From Polyangiaceae bacterium (GTDB lineage: Bacteria; Myxococcota_A; Polyangia; Polyangiales; Polyangiaceae), in contig JADLEQ010000104.1 in the NCBI GenBank assembly GCA_020846005.1, positions 1 to 32,963 on the forward strand: a stretch of DNA of 32,963 bases, read 5' to 3'. Shown piece after piece: positions 27,030 through 32,963 of this stretch. The number at the start of each line of letters is the position of its first letter. Within the stretch, counting starts at the first letter, position 1. Made by a program: the position numbers and the translations under genes. The notes below the pieces were generated by a model, which was not told the origin of the DNA, searched no databases, and worked only from the letters and a program-made list of their open reading frames with translations.

Positions 27030-27197
27030 GACGACCCCGCGTAGCCGCTCCGGGCCGCGGCGTCGACGTGCTCGCGCTTCGGCCGGTCGCCAAGGTCAGA
27101 CCACTTCGACGCGTCGCGTGAGTCCGATCGCTGGCGCGTGGGCGCCCCGCGGCTACCATCGGCGGCCAACCACCGCGCCTGCGCGCAGGGAGCCACC

Positions 27198-28229
27198 GTG
27201 CCGAACGCCTACATCTCGGGAACCGGATTCCACGTGCCACCTCGGGTCGTCACCAACGACGCGCTCCGCACGGAGTACGGCATCGACACGACGAGCGACT
27301 GGATCATCCAGCGCACCGGCATCGAGGAGCGCCGCTTCGCCGAGGAGGGAGTGGGCACGGCGGACCTGGCGCTGCCGGCGGCGCGAGACGCCATCGAGCG
27401 GGCCGGCCTCCGCCCGCACGACCTCGACATGATCCTGTTCGCGACGCTCTCCCCGGACCACGCGTTCCCGGGGAGCGGCTGCTACCTGCAGGCGAAGCTC
27501 GGGCTCTGCGACGGGAACGACGCGAAGTTCGTCCCCGCGCTCGACGTGCGCAACCAGTGCTCCGGCTTCCTCTACTCGCTCGGGGCGGCGACCAGCATGG
27601 TGAAGAGCGGCGCGTGCAAGCACGTCCTGGTCGTGGGCGCGGAGAAGCACTCCGCGGCCCTCGACCTCACCACCCGAGGGCGCACCGTCGCGTCCCTGTT
27701 CGGCGACGGCGCCGGGGCGGTCGTCGTCAGCGCGACGGAGGAGGATCGCGGCGTGCGCGGGTGGTGGCTGGGCGCGGACGGCCGCCACGCGAGCGTGCTC
27801 TCGCAGAAGGTGTGGGACATCAAGAAGCGGAACTTCATCCCGCTCGACGAGGAGGGGCGCGGCCTCGTCGAGCCGAGCCACATGTGGGCACAGATGGATG
27901 GCAAGCTCGTCTTCCGGCACGCCGTGGAGCGGATGATCGGGGCGCTCATGCGCGCGTGCATGGAGCTCTCCATCACGCGAGACGACATCGACCTCTTCTT
28001 CTTCCACCAGGCGAACCTGCGCATCAACCAGTACGTCGCGGACCAGATCGGCATCCCGCCCGAGCGGCTGGTGAGCAACATCCAGCGCTACGGCAACACG
28101 ACGGCCGCGACGATCCCGATCTTGCTCGCGGAGGCCGAGCGCAGCGGCAAGCTCGAGCGCGGGATGAAGGTCGCGATGGTCGGCTTCGGCTCGGGCTTCA
28201 CCTGGGGCGCGGCCGTCGTGGACTGGTGA
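27198..28229 (+). CDS. FabH-like 3-oxoacyl-ACP synthase III
   Basis: 343 residues from GTG 27198, preceded by AGGGAG; an extension to 27138 is less likely. Thiolase-fold condensing enzyme of the KAS III type with the full triad Cys121 (RNQCSGF), His270 (FFFHQANLR) and Asn300 (YGNTTAAT), plus the N-terminal SDWIIQRTGIEERR segment typical of FabH. An insertion at about 215-240 makes it longer than E. coli FabH (317). It would condense an acyl-CoA with malonyl-ACP or a related pair. It is not beside other fab genes, so it may serve branched-chain or specialised lipid synthesis rather than housekeeping initiation. A TACCAT box lies at 27154-27159. Confidence 0.93.
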   Translation: MPNAYISGTGFHVPPRVVTNDALRTEYGIDTTSDWIIQRTGIEERRFAEEGVGTADLALPAARDAIERAGLRPHDLDMILFATLSPDHAFPGSGCYLQAKLGLCDGNDAKFVPALDVRNQCSGFLYSLGAATSMVKSGACKHVLVVGAEKHSAALDLTTRGRTVASLFGDGAGAVVVSATEEDRGVRGWWLGADGRHASVLSQKVWDIKKRNFIPLDEEGRGLVEPSHMWAQMDGKLVFRHAVERMIGALMRACMELSITRDDIDLFFFHQANLRINQYVADQIGIPPERLVSNIQRYGNTTAATIPILLAEAERSGKLERGMKVAMVGFGSGFTWGAAVVDW

Positions 28230-28250
28230 GCCGCTGCGGGGGTCGGCTCA
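28227..28250. terminator. Short hairpin formed by both stop codons
   Basis: TGAGCCG (28227-28233) and CGGCTCA (28244-28250) pair over 7 bp across a 10-nt loop. The first three bases are the stop of the ketoacyl synthase; the last three are the stop of the convergent 58-residue protein. Confidence 0.5.
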
Positions 28251-28424
28251 GCGCCTCCCCTTGAACCCCATCATCTGCTGGACGACCGCCTCGCTCTCCT
28301 CGGCGACGGCGTCGCCCTCGCGCGCTTCGTCGGCGCAGCTCTCGCACAGCTTCTTCGACTTGCCGGCGACCTTCACGCTCACCAGCTCCTCGACCTCTTC
28401 GCCACAGCTCTTGCACACCGGCAT
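28248..28424 (-). CDS. 58-residue CxxC protein, likely zinc-binding
   Basis: ATG 28424 to TGA 28250, 58 residues. It begins with a CKSCGEE knuckle (Cys4, Cys7) and has a second pair CESC (27 and 30), giving a four-Cys zinc ribbon. After that an acidic helix leads to a conserved-looking end, QQMMGFKGRR. The spacing of the Cys pairs (19 residues between) fits a small zinc finger. Related small proteins appear in myxobacterial genomes from memory, without known function. It has a TAGAGT box 9 nt upstream, so it is probably expressed separately from the methyltransferase 49 nt upstream. Confidence 0.8.
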   Translation of the reverse strand: MPVCKSCGEEVEELVSVKVAGKSKKLCESCADEAREGDAVAEESEAVVQQMMGFKGRR

Positions 28425-28433
28425 CGTGGCGGG

Positions 28434-28439
28434 ACTCTA
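28434..28439 (-). promoter_or_regulatory. -10-like box TAGAGT close to start codon
   Basis: On the minus strand TAGAGT ends 9 nt before the ATG of the 58-residue zinc-type protein. No Shine-Dalgarno separates them. Confidence 0.4.
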
Positions 28440-28473
28440 GCATCTGCGCCGGGCGCCGCGACGGCCGCGCGCG

Positions 28474-29421
28474 CTACCGGCCGCGCGCTCGCTCCTGGAG
28501 CCAGCGGGCGATCCGCCTCGCGTGCGCCCCGCGGACGACGCGCGCGAGCGGCCCCGCGGACAACCACGCGAGCGCGCGCGCGGCGCCGGGCAGCGCCCGC
28601 GCCGAGCCGCTCCCACGGCGCGCGATCGCGCGGACGCCCAGCTTGCGGGCGCCGCTCTCGAACGTGGACGCCTCGACGCCGACCTGGAGCACCTCGAGCC
28701 CCGCCCGCTCGAGCGCGACGCTGAGCGAGTCCTCGGAGAAGAAGCTGACGTGAGTCACCGGCTCCTCGAAGCGCGGGAGGCCCCCCACGATCTCGAGCGG
28801 CACCTCGACGACCAGCACGCCGCCCGGCGCGAGGCGATCACGCAGGCGCTCGAGCACGGCGACGGGCGCGGCCAGGTGCTCGAGGACGTGGCTCGCCAGC
28901 ACCACGTCGAAGCGCTGCTCGGGCGGCACCTCGTCGAGCGTAGAGCCGAGGCGCTCGACGCCGGGCACGGCGTGAGGCACGTAGTCGACGACGCCAGCCC
29001 GGTACCCGTGCTCGACGAACGTCGCGAGGAGCGCCCCGTTCCCGCCGCCGAAATCGAGGACCGCGCCGCCCGCTGGGAGCCAGGCCGCGGCCCAGTGGAA
29101 GAGCTCGCCCGAACGGCGTCGATCGAGCGCGCGCACCGCCCGCCGCTCGGGCCGCGGCGGCTCGATCCGCGCCAGGAACCGGTACTTCTGGTCGACCTCG
29201 TCCGCGCTCGCGCGGGGGAGGTACGTGACGAGCCCGCAGCGCCCGCACAGCACGAAGCGGAGCGTCACCTCCGCGGCGGCGGGCGCCCACACCTCGAACA
29301 GCACGCGCAGGCGGAGCCGGACGTAGGCGGAGCGCACGCGCGCCCCGCGCCGGAACGTGCGCTCACCGAGCGGGCGCCATGAGGTCTCGCCGCAGGCGGG
29401 GCACGGAGGGGAGTCGATCAT
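28474..29421 (-). CDS. Class I SAM-dependent methyltransferase with N-terminal zinc ribbon
   Basis: 315 residues from ATG 29421. Cys7, Cys10, Cys59 and Cys62 (CPACGE and CGRC) form a zinc ribbon before the catalytic domain. The SAM-binding motif I is VLDFGGGNGALL (about 121-132), with DVVLASHVLEHL as motif II region and LAPGGVLVVEVP after it, typical of methyltransferase type 11/12 folds in sugar and polysaccharide clusters. The C-terminal 60 residues are Arg/Ala-rich. It would methylate a sugar or lipid-linked intermediate in the cytoplasm. It is divergent from the glycosyltransferase at 29560, at the edge of the polysaccharide locus. Confidence 0.88.
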   Translation of the reverse strand: MIDSPPCPACGETSWRPLGERTFRRGARVRSAYVRLRLRVLFEVWAPAAAEVTLRFVLCGRCGLVTYLPRASADEVDQKYRFLARIEPPRPERRAVRALDRRRSGELFHWAAAWLPAGGAVLDFGGGNGALLATFVEHGYRAGVVDYVPHAVPGVERLGSTLDEVPPEQRFDVVLASHVLEHLAAPVAVLERLRDRLAPGGVLVVEVPLEIVGGLPRFEEPVTHVSFFSEDSLSVALERAGLEVLQVGVEASTFESGARKLGVRAIARRGSGSARALPGAARALAWLSAGPLARVVRGAHARRIARWLQERARGR

Positions 29422-29559
29422 GGCGGGGGCCCGCGTCGGGCGACCGACTGTCACACCCGCGCGGCCACGGGTCCAGCGCAGCGTGCGACCCGCGCCACCG
29501 CGCCCGGGTCTGCTACGGTGAGCGCCGCCGGGGCCCGCCCGCCCCGCGCCCGCCCGAGC

Positions 29560-30525
29560 ATGAGCCGCGACCGCGCGCCGACGTTCGTCGGTATCACGAC
29601 CTACTTCGCCCCCGGCGGCTCGGCGATCCGGCTGGAGAACTTCCGGAGGTTCCGCGAGCACAGCCGGCGCCAGGGCCTGCACCTGGTCGCGGTCGAGCTG
29701 GCGTTCGGCGAGGAGCCGTTCGTCCTCCGCCCCGGTGAGGACGGCGAGGCGCTCGTGCAACGTCGGTCCACGTCCGTGCTGTGGCAGAAGGAGCGCCTGC
29801 TCAACCTCGCGCTCGAGCACCTCCCGGCGAGCTGCCGCGCCGTGGGCTGGCTGGACGCGGACGTGCTGTTCGAGGACGACACCTGGATCGCCCGAGCGGA
29901 GGCGGCGCTCGAGCGCTGGGTGATCCTGCAGCCGTTCCGGGCCGTCGTCCGCCTCCCGCGCGACACCCCCCCGGGCGCGCTCCCCGGGCACGAGGTGGGC
30001 CGGCGGATCCGGCGCGGCACGGAGACGGGGACCTACGTGGAGCCGCTCTGCAAGACGCTCCGCGGCCTCCTGCCGACGTTCCGCGGCACGGTCGGCTACG
30101 CGTGGTGCGCGCGCCGGTCGCTGCTCGACACCGCGGGCTTCTACGATCGCTGCATCGTAGGCGGCGGCGACCGGGAGCTCGCGGTGGCGTTCGCTTACCC
30201 CCCGGGGAAGGCGCCCCGGCGCAACCTGAAGATCCATCACCCGGCGCTGCGCGCGCACCTGATCCCGTGGCAGCGCCGGGTCCACGCCGAGGTGCGGGGG
30301 CGCTTCGGCCACCTCGACGGCGTCGTCCACCACCTGTGGCACGGCGATCAGGAGGGCCGCCGGTACGCGGACCGGCAGCGGATCCTGGAGCAGCACGATT
30401 TCGATCCGGAGCGCGACCTCACGCTGGACGCCCAGGGGTGCTGGGCGTGGACGGGCAGGAACCCGAGCCTCGAGCTCGCGGTGCGCGACTACTTCGCCGG
30501 GCGGGCGACCGCCGCGTCAGCGTAG
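29560..30525 (+). CDS. Glycosyltransferase-like protein with DxD motif
   Basis: 321 residues from ATG 29560; the in-frame GTG at 29518 overlaps a TACGGT box (29514-29519) and is less likely. The metal-binding motif is GWLDADVLFEDD, a GT-A type signature, after the segment WQKERLLNLALEHLP. Conserved His and Asp residues lie in HHLWHGD near the C-terminus. The fold looks like a GT2-related or alpha-glycosyltransferase with cytoplasmic location; no membrane helix is visible. Substrate unknown. Its 3' end overlaps the convergent GT2 gene by 9 nt. Confidence 0.78.
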   Translation: MSRDRAPTFVGITTYFAPGGSAIRLENFRRFREHSRRQGLHLVAVELAFGEEPFVLRPGEDGEALVQRRSTSVLWQKERLLNLALEHLPASCRAVGWLDADVLFEDDTWIARAEAALERWVILQPFRAVVRLPRDTPPGALPGHEVGRRIRRGTETGTYVEPLCKTLRGLLPTFRGTVGYAWCARRSLLDTAGFYDRCIVGGGDRELAVAFAYPPGKAPRRNLKIHHPALRAHLIPWQRRVHAEVRGRFGHLDGVVHHLWHGDQEGRRYADRQRILEQHDFDPERDLTLDAQGCWAWTGRNPSLELAVRDYFAGRATAASA

Positions 30526-31269
30526 CGTCCCCCAGCCGCGTCGGTTCTTCACGACGATCCACCCGGTGAGGCGGAACCGCCAGCGGTTCAGCTTCCACTG
30601 GAGCTTCTTGTCGAGGTGCACCTTGCGGTGCCACTGGTGCAGCATCGCCGTCCGATCGCTGATCCATTCGATCTCGAGCCCCGCGCGCTCCGCGCGCCGC
30701 GTCATGTCGATGTCCTCCGCGCCCCAGTGCAGGTACTTCTCGTCGTACCCGCGGACCCGAAAGAAGAACTCGCGCGCCGCCGCCTGGCAGGCCCCCGTCC
30801 CGCCGAGGTCACGGAACTCTGCCTGCGCCCGGAGCGACTCGAAGTCGTCGGGGGACCAGCGGCGCTCCGGCACCGCCTCCGGCAGGTCGTGGCAGGCGCA
30901 GTGGACCATCCGCGGTCGATCGCTCGAGCGTTGCACGTCGAGGATCGTCTGCAGGAAGTTGGGCGCGAAGATCATGTCCGCGTCGGTGCAGAGGACGACC
31001 GCGCCCGTCGCTGCCTGGATCCCCAGGTTCAGCGCCCGCGAGCGGTTCCAGATCTCCGCTGTCTCCGTGTAGGCGACCCGTGCCCCCACCCCGCCGGCGA
31101 TCGCGGCGATGTCGGCGCGGCTCGCCTCGTCGCTGCCGAAGTCGCTCAGCACGATCTCCACCTGGTCGGCGGGCACGGACTGCCAGCGGAGGGACGCCAG
31201 GCAGTTCTCCAGGCGGGTGCCGCTGCGGTTGCGCACCGGGATCACGACGGAAATCGCGGGCGGGCTCAT
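30517..31269 (-). CDS. GT2-family glycosyltransferase
   Basis: 250 residues from ATG 31269 (a GTG at 31293 is possible). GT-A fold: VVIPVRNRSGTRLENCLASL at the N-terminus, DADMIF as the DxD motif, and WGAEDIDMTRRAERAG (the ED motif region found in GT2 and galactosyltransferase-C-type enzymes). It transfers a sugar from a nucleotide donor to a growing glycan or lipid carrier. It lacks membrane helices. It is divergent from the PseB-type gene, with the UDP-sugar dehydratase possibly supplying its donor. Confidence 0.88.
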   Translation of the reverse strand: MSPPAISVVIPVRNRSGTRLENCLASLRWQSVPADQVEIVLSDFGSDEASRADIAAIAGGVGARVAYTETAEIWNRSRALNLGIQAATGAVVLCTDADMIFAPNFLQTILDVQRSSDRPRMVHCACHDLPEAVPERRWSPDDFESLRAQAEFRDLGGTGACQAAAREFFFRVRGYDEKYLHWGAEDIDMTRRAERAGLEIEWISDRTAMLHQWHRKVHLDKKLQWKLNRWRFRLTGWIVVKNRRGWGTLR

Positions 31270-31322
31270 GGGGGTCGAGCCGGTGCATGGCACATCCCGC
31301 GCGCGGTCGCACCCGGGCGGGC

Positions 31323-31352
31323 TTCCTGCCGGACCGCCGCCTCGTGTAGAGT
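31323..31352 (+). promoter_or_regulatory. Putative promoter of the PseB-type gene
   Basis: TTCCTG (31323-31328), 18-bp spacer, TAGAGT (31347-31352), ending 9 nt before GTG 31362. The transcript would have almost no leader. Confidence 0.4.
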
Positions 31353-31361
31353 GCCGGCGCC

Positions 31362-32420
31362 GTGACGACGAGCCCGCTCGAAGACCCCGCCCGGGGTCGC
31401 ATGCTGAACCTCCTCCCGCCGCTGTCCGACCGCCAACCGAAGCTGGACGGCGCCGTGGTGCTGGTCACCGGCGGGACGGGCTCGTTCGGGCGCGCCTTCG
31501 TGCGCCGCCTCCTGGCGGAGCACCAGCCCGCCAAGGTGATCGTGTTCTCCCGCGACGAGCAGAAGCACTACGCGATGCAGGCGGAGATCCCCGACGCGCG
31601 CCTCCGCTTCTTCGTGGGCGACGTCCGCGACCGCGATCGGCTGATGCGCGCGCTCGGCGGGGTCGACGTGGTCGTCCACGCGGCGGCGATGAAGCACGTC
31701 CCCATCGCGGAGTACAACCCGATCGAGGCCATCCGAACCAACATCGACGGCGCCGCGAACCTCATCGACGCGGCGCTCGAGCGCCGCGTCTCACGGCTCG
31801 TGGCGCTCTCCACGGACAAGGCCGTCAGCCCCGTAAACCTGTACGGCGCGACGAAGCTGTGCATGGAGAAGCTGTTCGTCGCCGCCAACTCGTACGCCGG
31901 CGCGAGCGGGACGCGCTTCGATCTGGTGCGGTACGGCAACGTCGTCGGCAGCAAGGGCAGCGTGGTTCCGCTCTTCCTCGAGCAGGCTCGCCAGGGGCGA
32001 CTCACGGTGACGGAGCCCGCGATGACGCGCTTCTGGATCGGGATGGGCCGCGCGGTCGATCTCGTGCTCCTGGCGCTCGACGAGGGCACTGGCGGCGAGG
32101 TGTTCGTGCCCAAGCTCCCGGCGTGCACCGTGGCGACCCTGGCGGAGGCAGTCGCGCCGGGCGCCCAGGTGGACGTGGTGGGCATCCGACCCGGCGAGAA
32201 GGTCCACGAGGCCATGATCACCGTCGACGAGGCGCGGAGCGTGCTCGACTGCGGGCAGTACTTCGTCATCCGGCCACAGTTCCCCGCTTGGGGGGAGCGG
32301 CCGCGCACCAACGGCGCCGCGGTGGCCCCGAGCTTCAGCTACTCGAGCGACCGGGCGGAGCTCTTGGGCGTCGCGCAGGTGCGCGCGCTCCTCGCCGATC
32401 TCGGCTTGCTCCCGGCCTGA
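31362..32420 (+). CDS. pseB: UDP-GlcNAc 4,6-dehydratase (inverting), PseB/FlaA1-type
   Basis: 352 residues from GTG 31362; a start at ATG 31401 is possible. Rossmann motif TGGTGSFG near the start, then STDKAVSPVNLYGATK with Asp152, Lys153 and Tyr161/Lys165. The spacing Asp-Lys to Tyr (9) equals that of Asp132/Lys133/Tyr141 in Helicobacter FlaA1/PseB. The enzyme converts UDP-GlcNAc to the 4-keto-6-deoxy sugar with C5 inversion, the first step to pseudaminic acid and to other 6-deoxy-amino sugars of capsule or O-antigen. No PseC aminotransferase is visible in this window, so the final sugar is open. A flippase gene follows convergently. Confidence 0.9.
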   Translation: MTTSPLEDPARGRMLNLLPPLSDRQPKLDGAVVLVTGGTGSFGRAFVRRLLAEHQPAKVIVFSRDEQKHYAMQAEIPDARLRFFVGDVRDRDRLMRALGGVDVVVHAAAMKHVPIAEYNPIEAIRTNIDGAANLIDAALERRVSRLVALSTDKAVSPVNLYGATKLCMEKLFVAANSYAGASGTRFDLVRYGNVVGSKGSVVPLFLEQARQGRLTVTEPAMTRFWIGMGRAVDLVLLALDEGTGGEVFVPKLPACTVATLAEAVAPGAQVDVVGIRPGEKVHEAMITVDEARSVLDCGQYFVIRPQFPAWGERPRTNGAAVAPSFSYSSDRAELLGVAQVRALLADLGLLPA

Positions 32421-32458
32421 GCCCTCCCCGCGACGAGACTCCGCGGGGGACCGGCTCA
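32418..32458. terminator. Hairpin with both stop codons in its outer arms
   Basis: TGAGCC (32418-32423) pairs with GGCTCA (32453-32458), containing the stops of both convergent genes. Inside, tccccgcg pairs with cgcggggga with a one-base bulge, then a short AT-containing loop. Confidence 0.55.
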
Positions 32459-32963
32459 AAGCGGCACGAGCGACGCGGCGACCGCGAGCGCGCTGATCAC
32501 ACCGATCCACCCCAGGCCGGCGAAGCGGTGGAACCGCTGGCCGATCGCGAGCGACAACAGCGCGAAGATGGCGTACGCGCCCACGGTGGTCACGGCAGCG
32601 CCGCGGCCGCCCCACGCCGGGACGACCAGGAGGTTCCCTCCGAGGTTGAGCACACCGGGGACGAGGAACGTCACCAGCACGATGCGCGTGCGCTTCGCGT
32701 ACCCGATCCCCGCGGAGAACAGGTTGCCGAGCAGGAACGCGTAGTTCCCGAGCATCAGCCAGCCGAGGTAGTCGAGCCCCGCGCGGTACTCGTGGGCCCC
32801 GAAGAGCGAGTAGGCGTGCGTCGCGACCAGGCGCGTGCCGAGCACGGTCACCACGTGGAGGAGGAGGAACTTCCGCACGCGCGCCGCGATGTCCGCGTCG
32901 CGCGTGGGGCCGCCGTCTCGCATCTTGGCGTAGTAGAAGCGCGGCCAGTCGACGAGCGCCGAC
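32456..32963 (-). CDS. C-terminal part of a polysaccharide flippase (Wzx/MATE-type), partial
   Basis: The frame is open to the window edge and runs past ATG 32923 upstream (residues P-R-F-Y-Y-A-K before it), so the gene is cut at its 5' end and no start is given. The visible 169 residues contain five or so hydrophobic segments (FLLLHVVTVLGTRLVA, LGWLMLGNYAFLLGNL, VLVTFLVPGVLNLGGN, TTVGAYAIFALLSLA, IGVISALAVAASL), typical of the last helices of an oligosaccharide flippase that moves lipid-linked units across the inner membrane. With the glycosyltransferases and dehydratase it marks a surface-polysaccharide locus that continues to the right. Confidence 0.8.
   Translation of the reverse strand, partial: SALVDWPRFYYAKMRDGGPTRDADIAARVRKFLLLHVVTVLGTRLVATHAYSLFGAHEYRAGLDYLGWLMLGNYAFLLGNLFSAGIGYAKRTRIVLVTFLVPGVLNLGGNLLVVPAWGGRGAAVTTVGAYAIFALLSLAIGQRFHRFAGLGWIGVISALAVAASLVPL

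Noticed and set aside
1-32963. rRNA, tRNA, insertion sequences or phage genes
   Set aside because: None recognised: no transposase or integrase among the frames, no cloverleaf or rRNA segment seen in the gaps by eye.

Overview
The window is very GC-rich, gene-dense DNA whose gene content points to a myxobacterium-like member of the Myxococcota, probably near Polyangiales. This rests on the many secreted lipoproteins with low-complexity linkers, a kinase-like membrane protein, Cys-rich repeat lipoproteins, Sel1 and DUF4846 proteins, and a sigma-region-4-like protein with a Cys/His cluster. The taxonomic placement is inference from protein character; no rRNA is present. I see no rRNA, tRNA, CRISPR array, insertion sequence or phage module.

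Layout, left to right. 1-261 holds a short coding remnant. 266-3677 (minus) carries recQ and, just upstream, a Sel1-repeat lipoprotein whose upstream region contains a 12-bp tandem repeat. 4100-4864 is an unknown lipoprotein. 4943-7280 is a divergent transcription-factor pair: an RpoD-type sigma factor without region 1.1, and a small protein ending in a sigma-region-4-like helix-turn-helix. 7332-10237 has two glycosyltransferases. 10221-11288 is a DUF4846 lipoprotein. 11352-14083 is a coupled two-gene unit: a lipoprotein of the vertebrate-type protein-arginine deiminase (PAD) family and an exported HEAT-like protein. 14247-16382 is a large lipoprotein with alpha/beta-hydrolase features. 16435-19979 (minus) couples a membrane pseudokinase to a HAD-IG 5'-nucleotidase-type phosphatase. 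20124-24507 has pgi, a small DUF6132-like membrane protein and two more lipoproteins. 24571-28424 has prfC, a short-chain dehydrogenase, a FabH-like ketoacyl synthase and a 58-residue Cys-motif protein. 28474-32963 is the edge of a surface-polysaccharide locus (methyltransferase, two glycosyltransferases, a PseB-type dehydratase, and a flippase cut by the window end).

Two sequence-level patterns recur. Several genes without a convincing Shine-Dalgarno have a TAnnnT -10-like hexamer only 6-12 nt before the start codon, which suggests leaderless or nearly leaderless mRNAs. Five of six non-overlapping convergent TGA/TGA gene pairs have stop codons that sit in complementary arms, so the ends of both genes form the foot of one hairpin.

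The best candidates for undescribed biology are the PAD plus HEAT-like unit and the pseudokinase plus HAD phosphatase unit. Both are joined by 4-nt start/stop overlaps.
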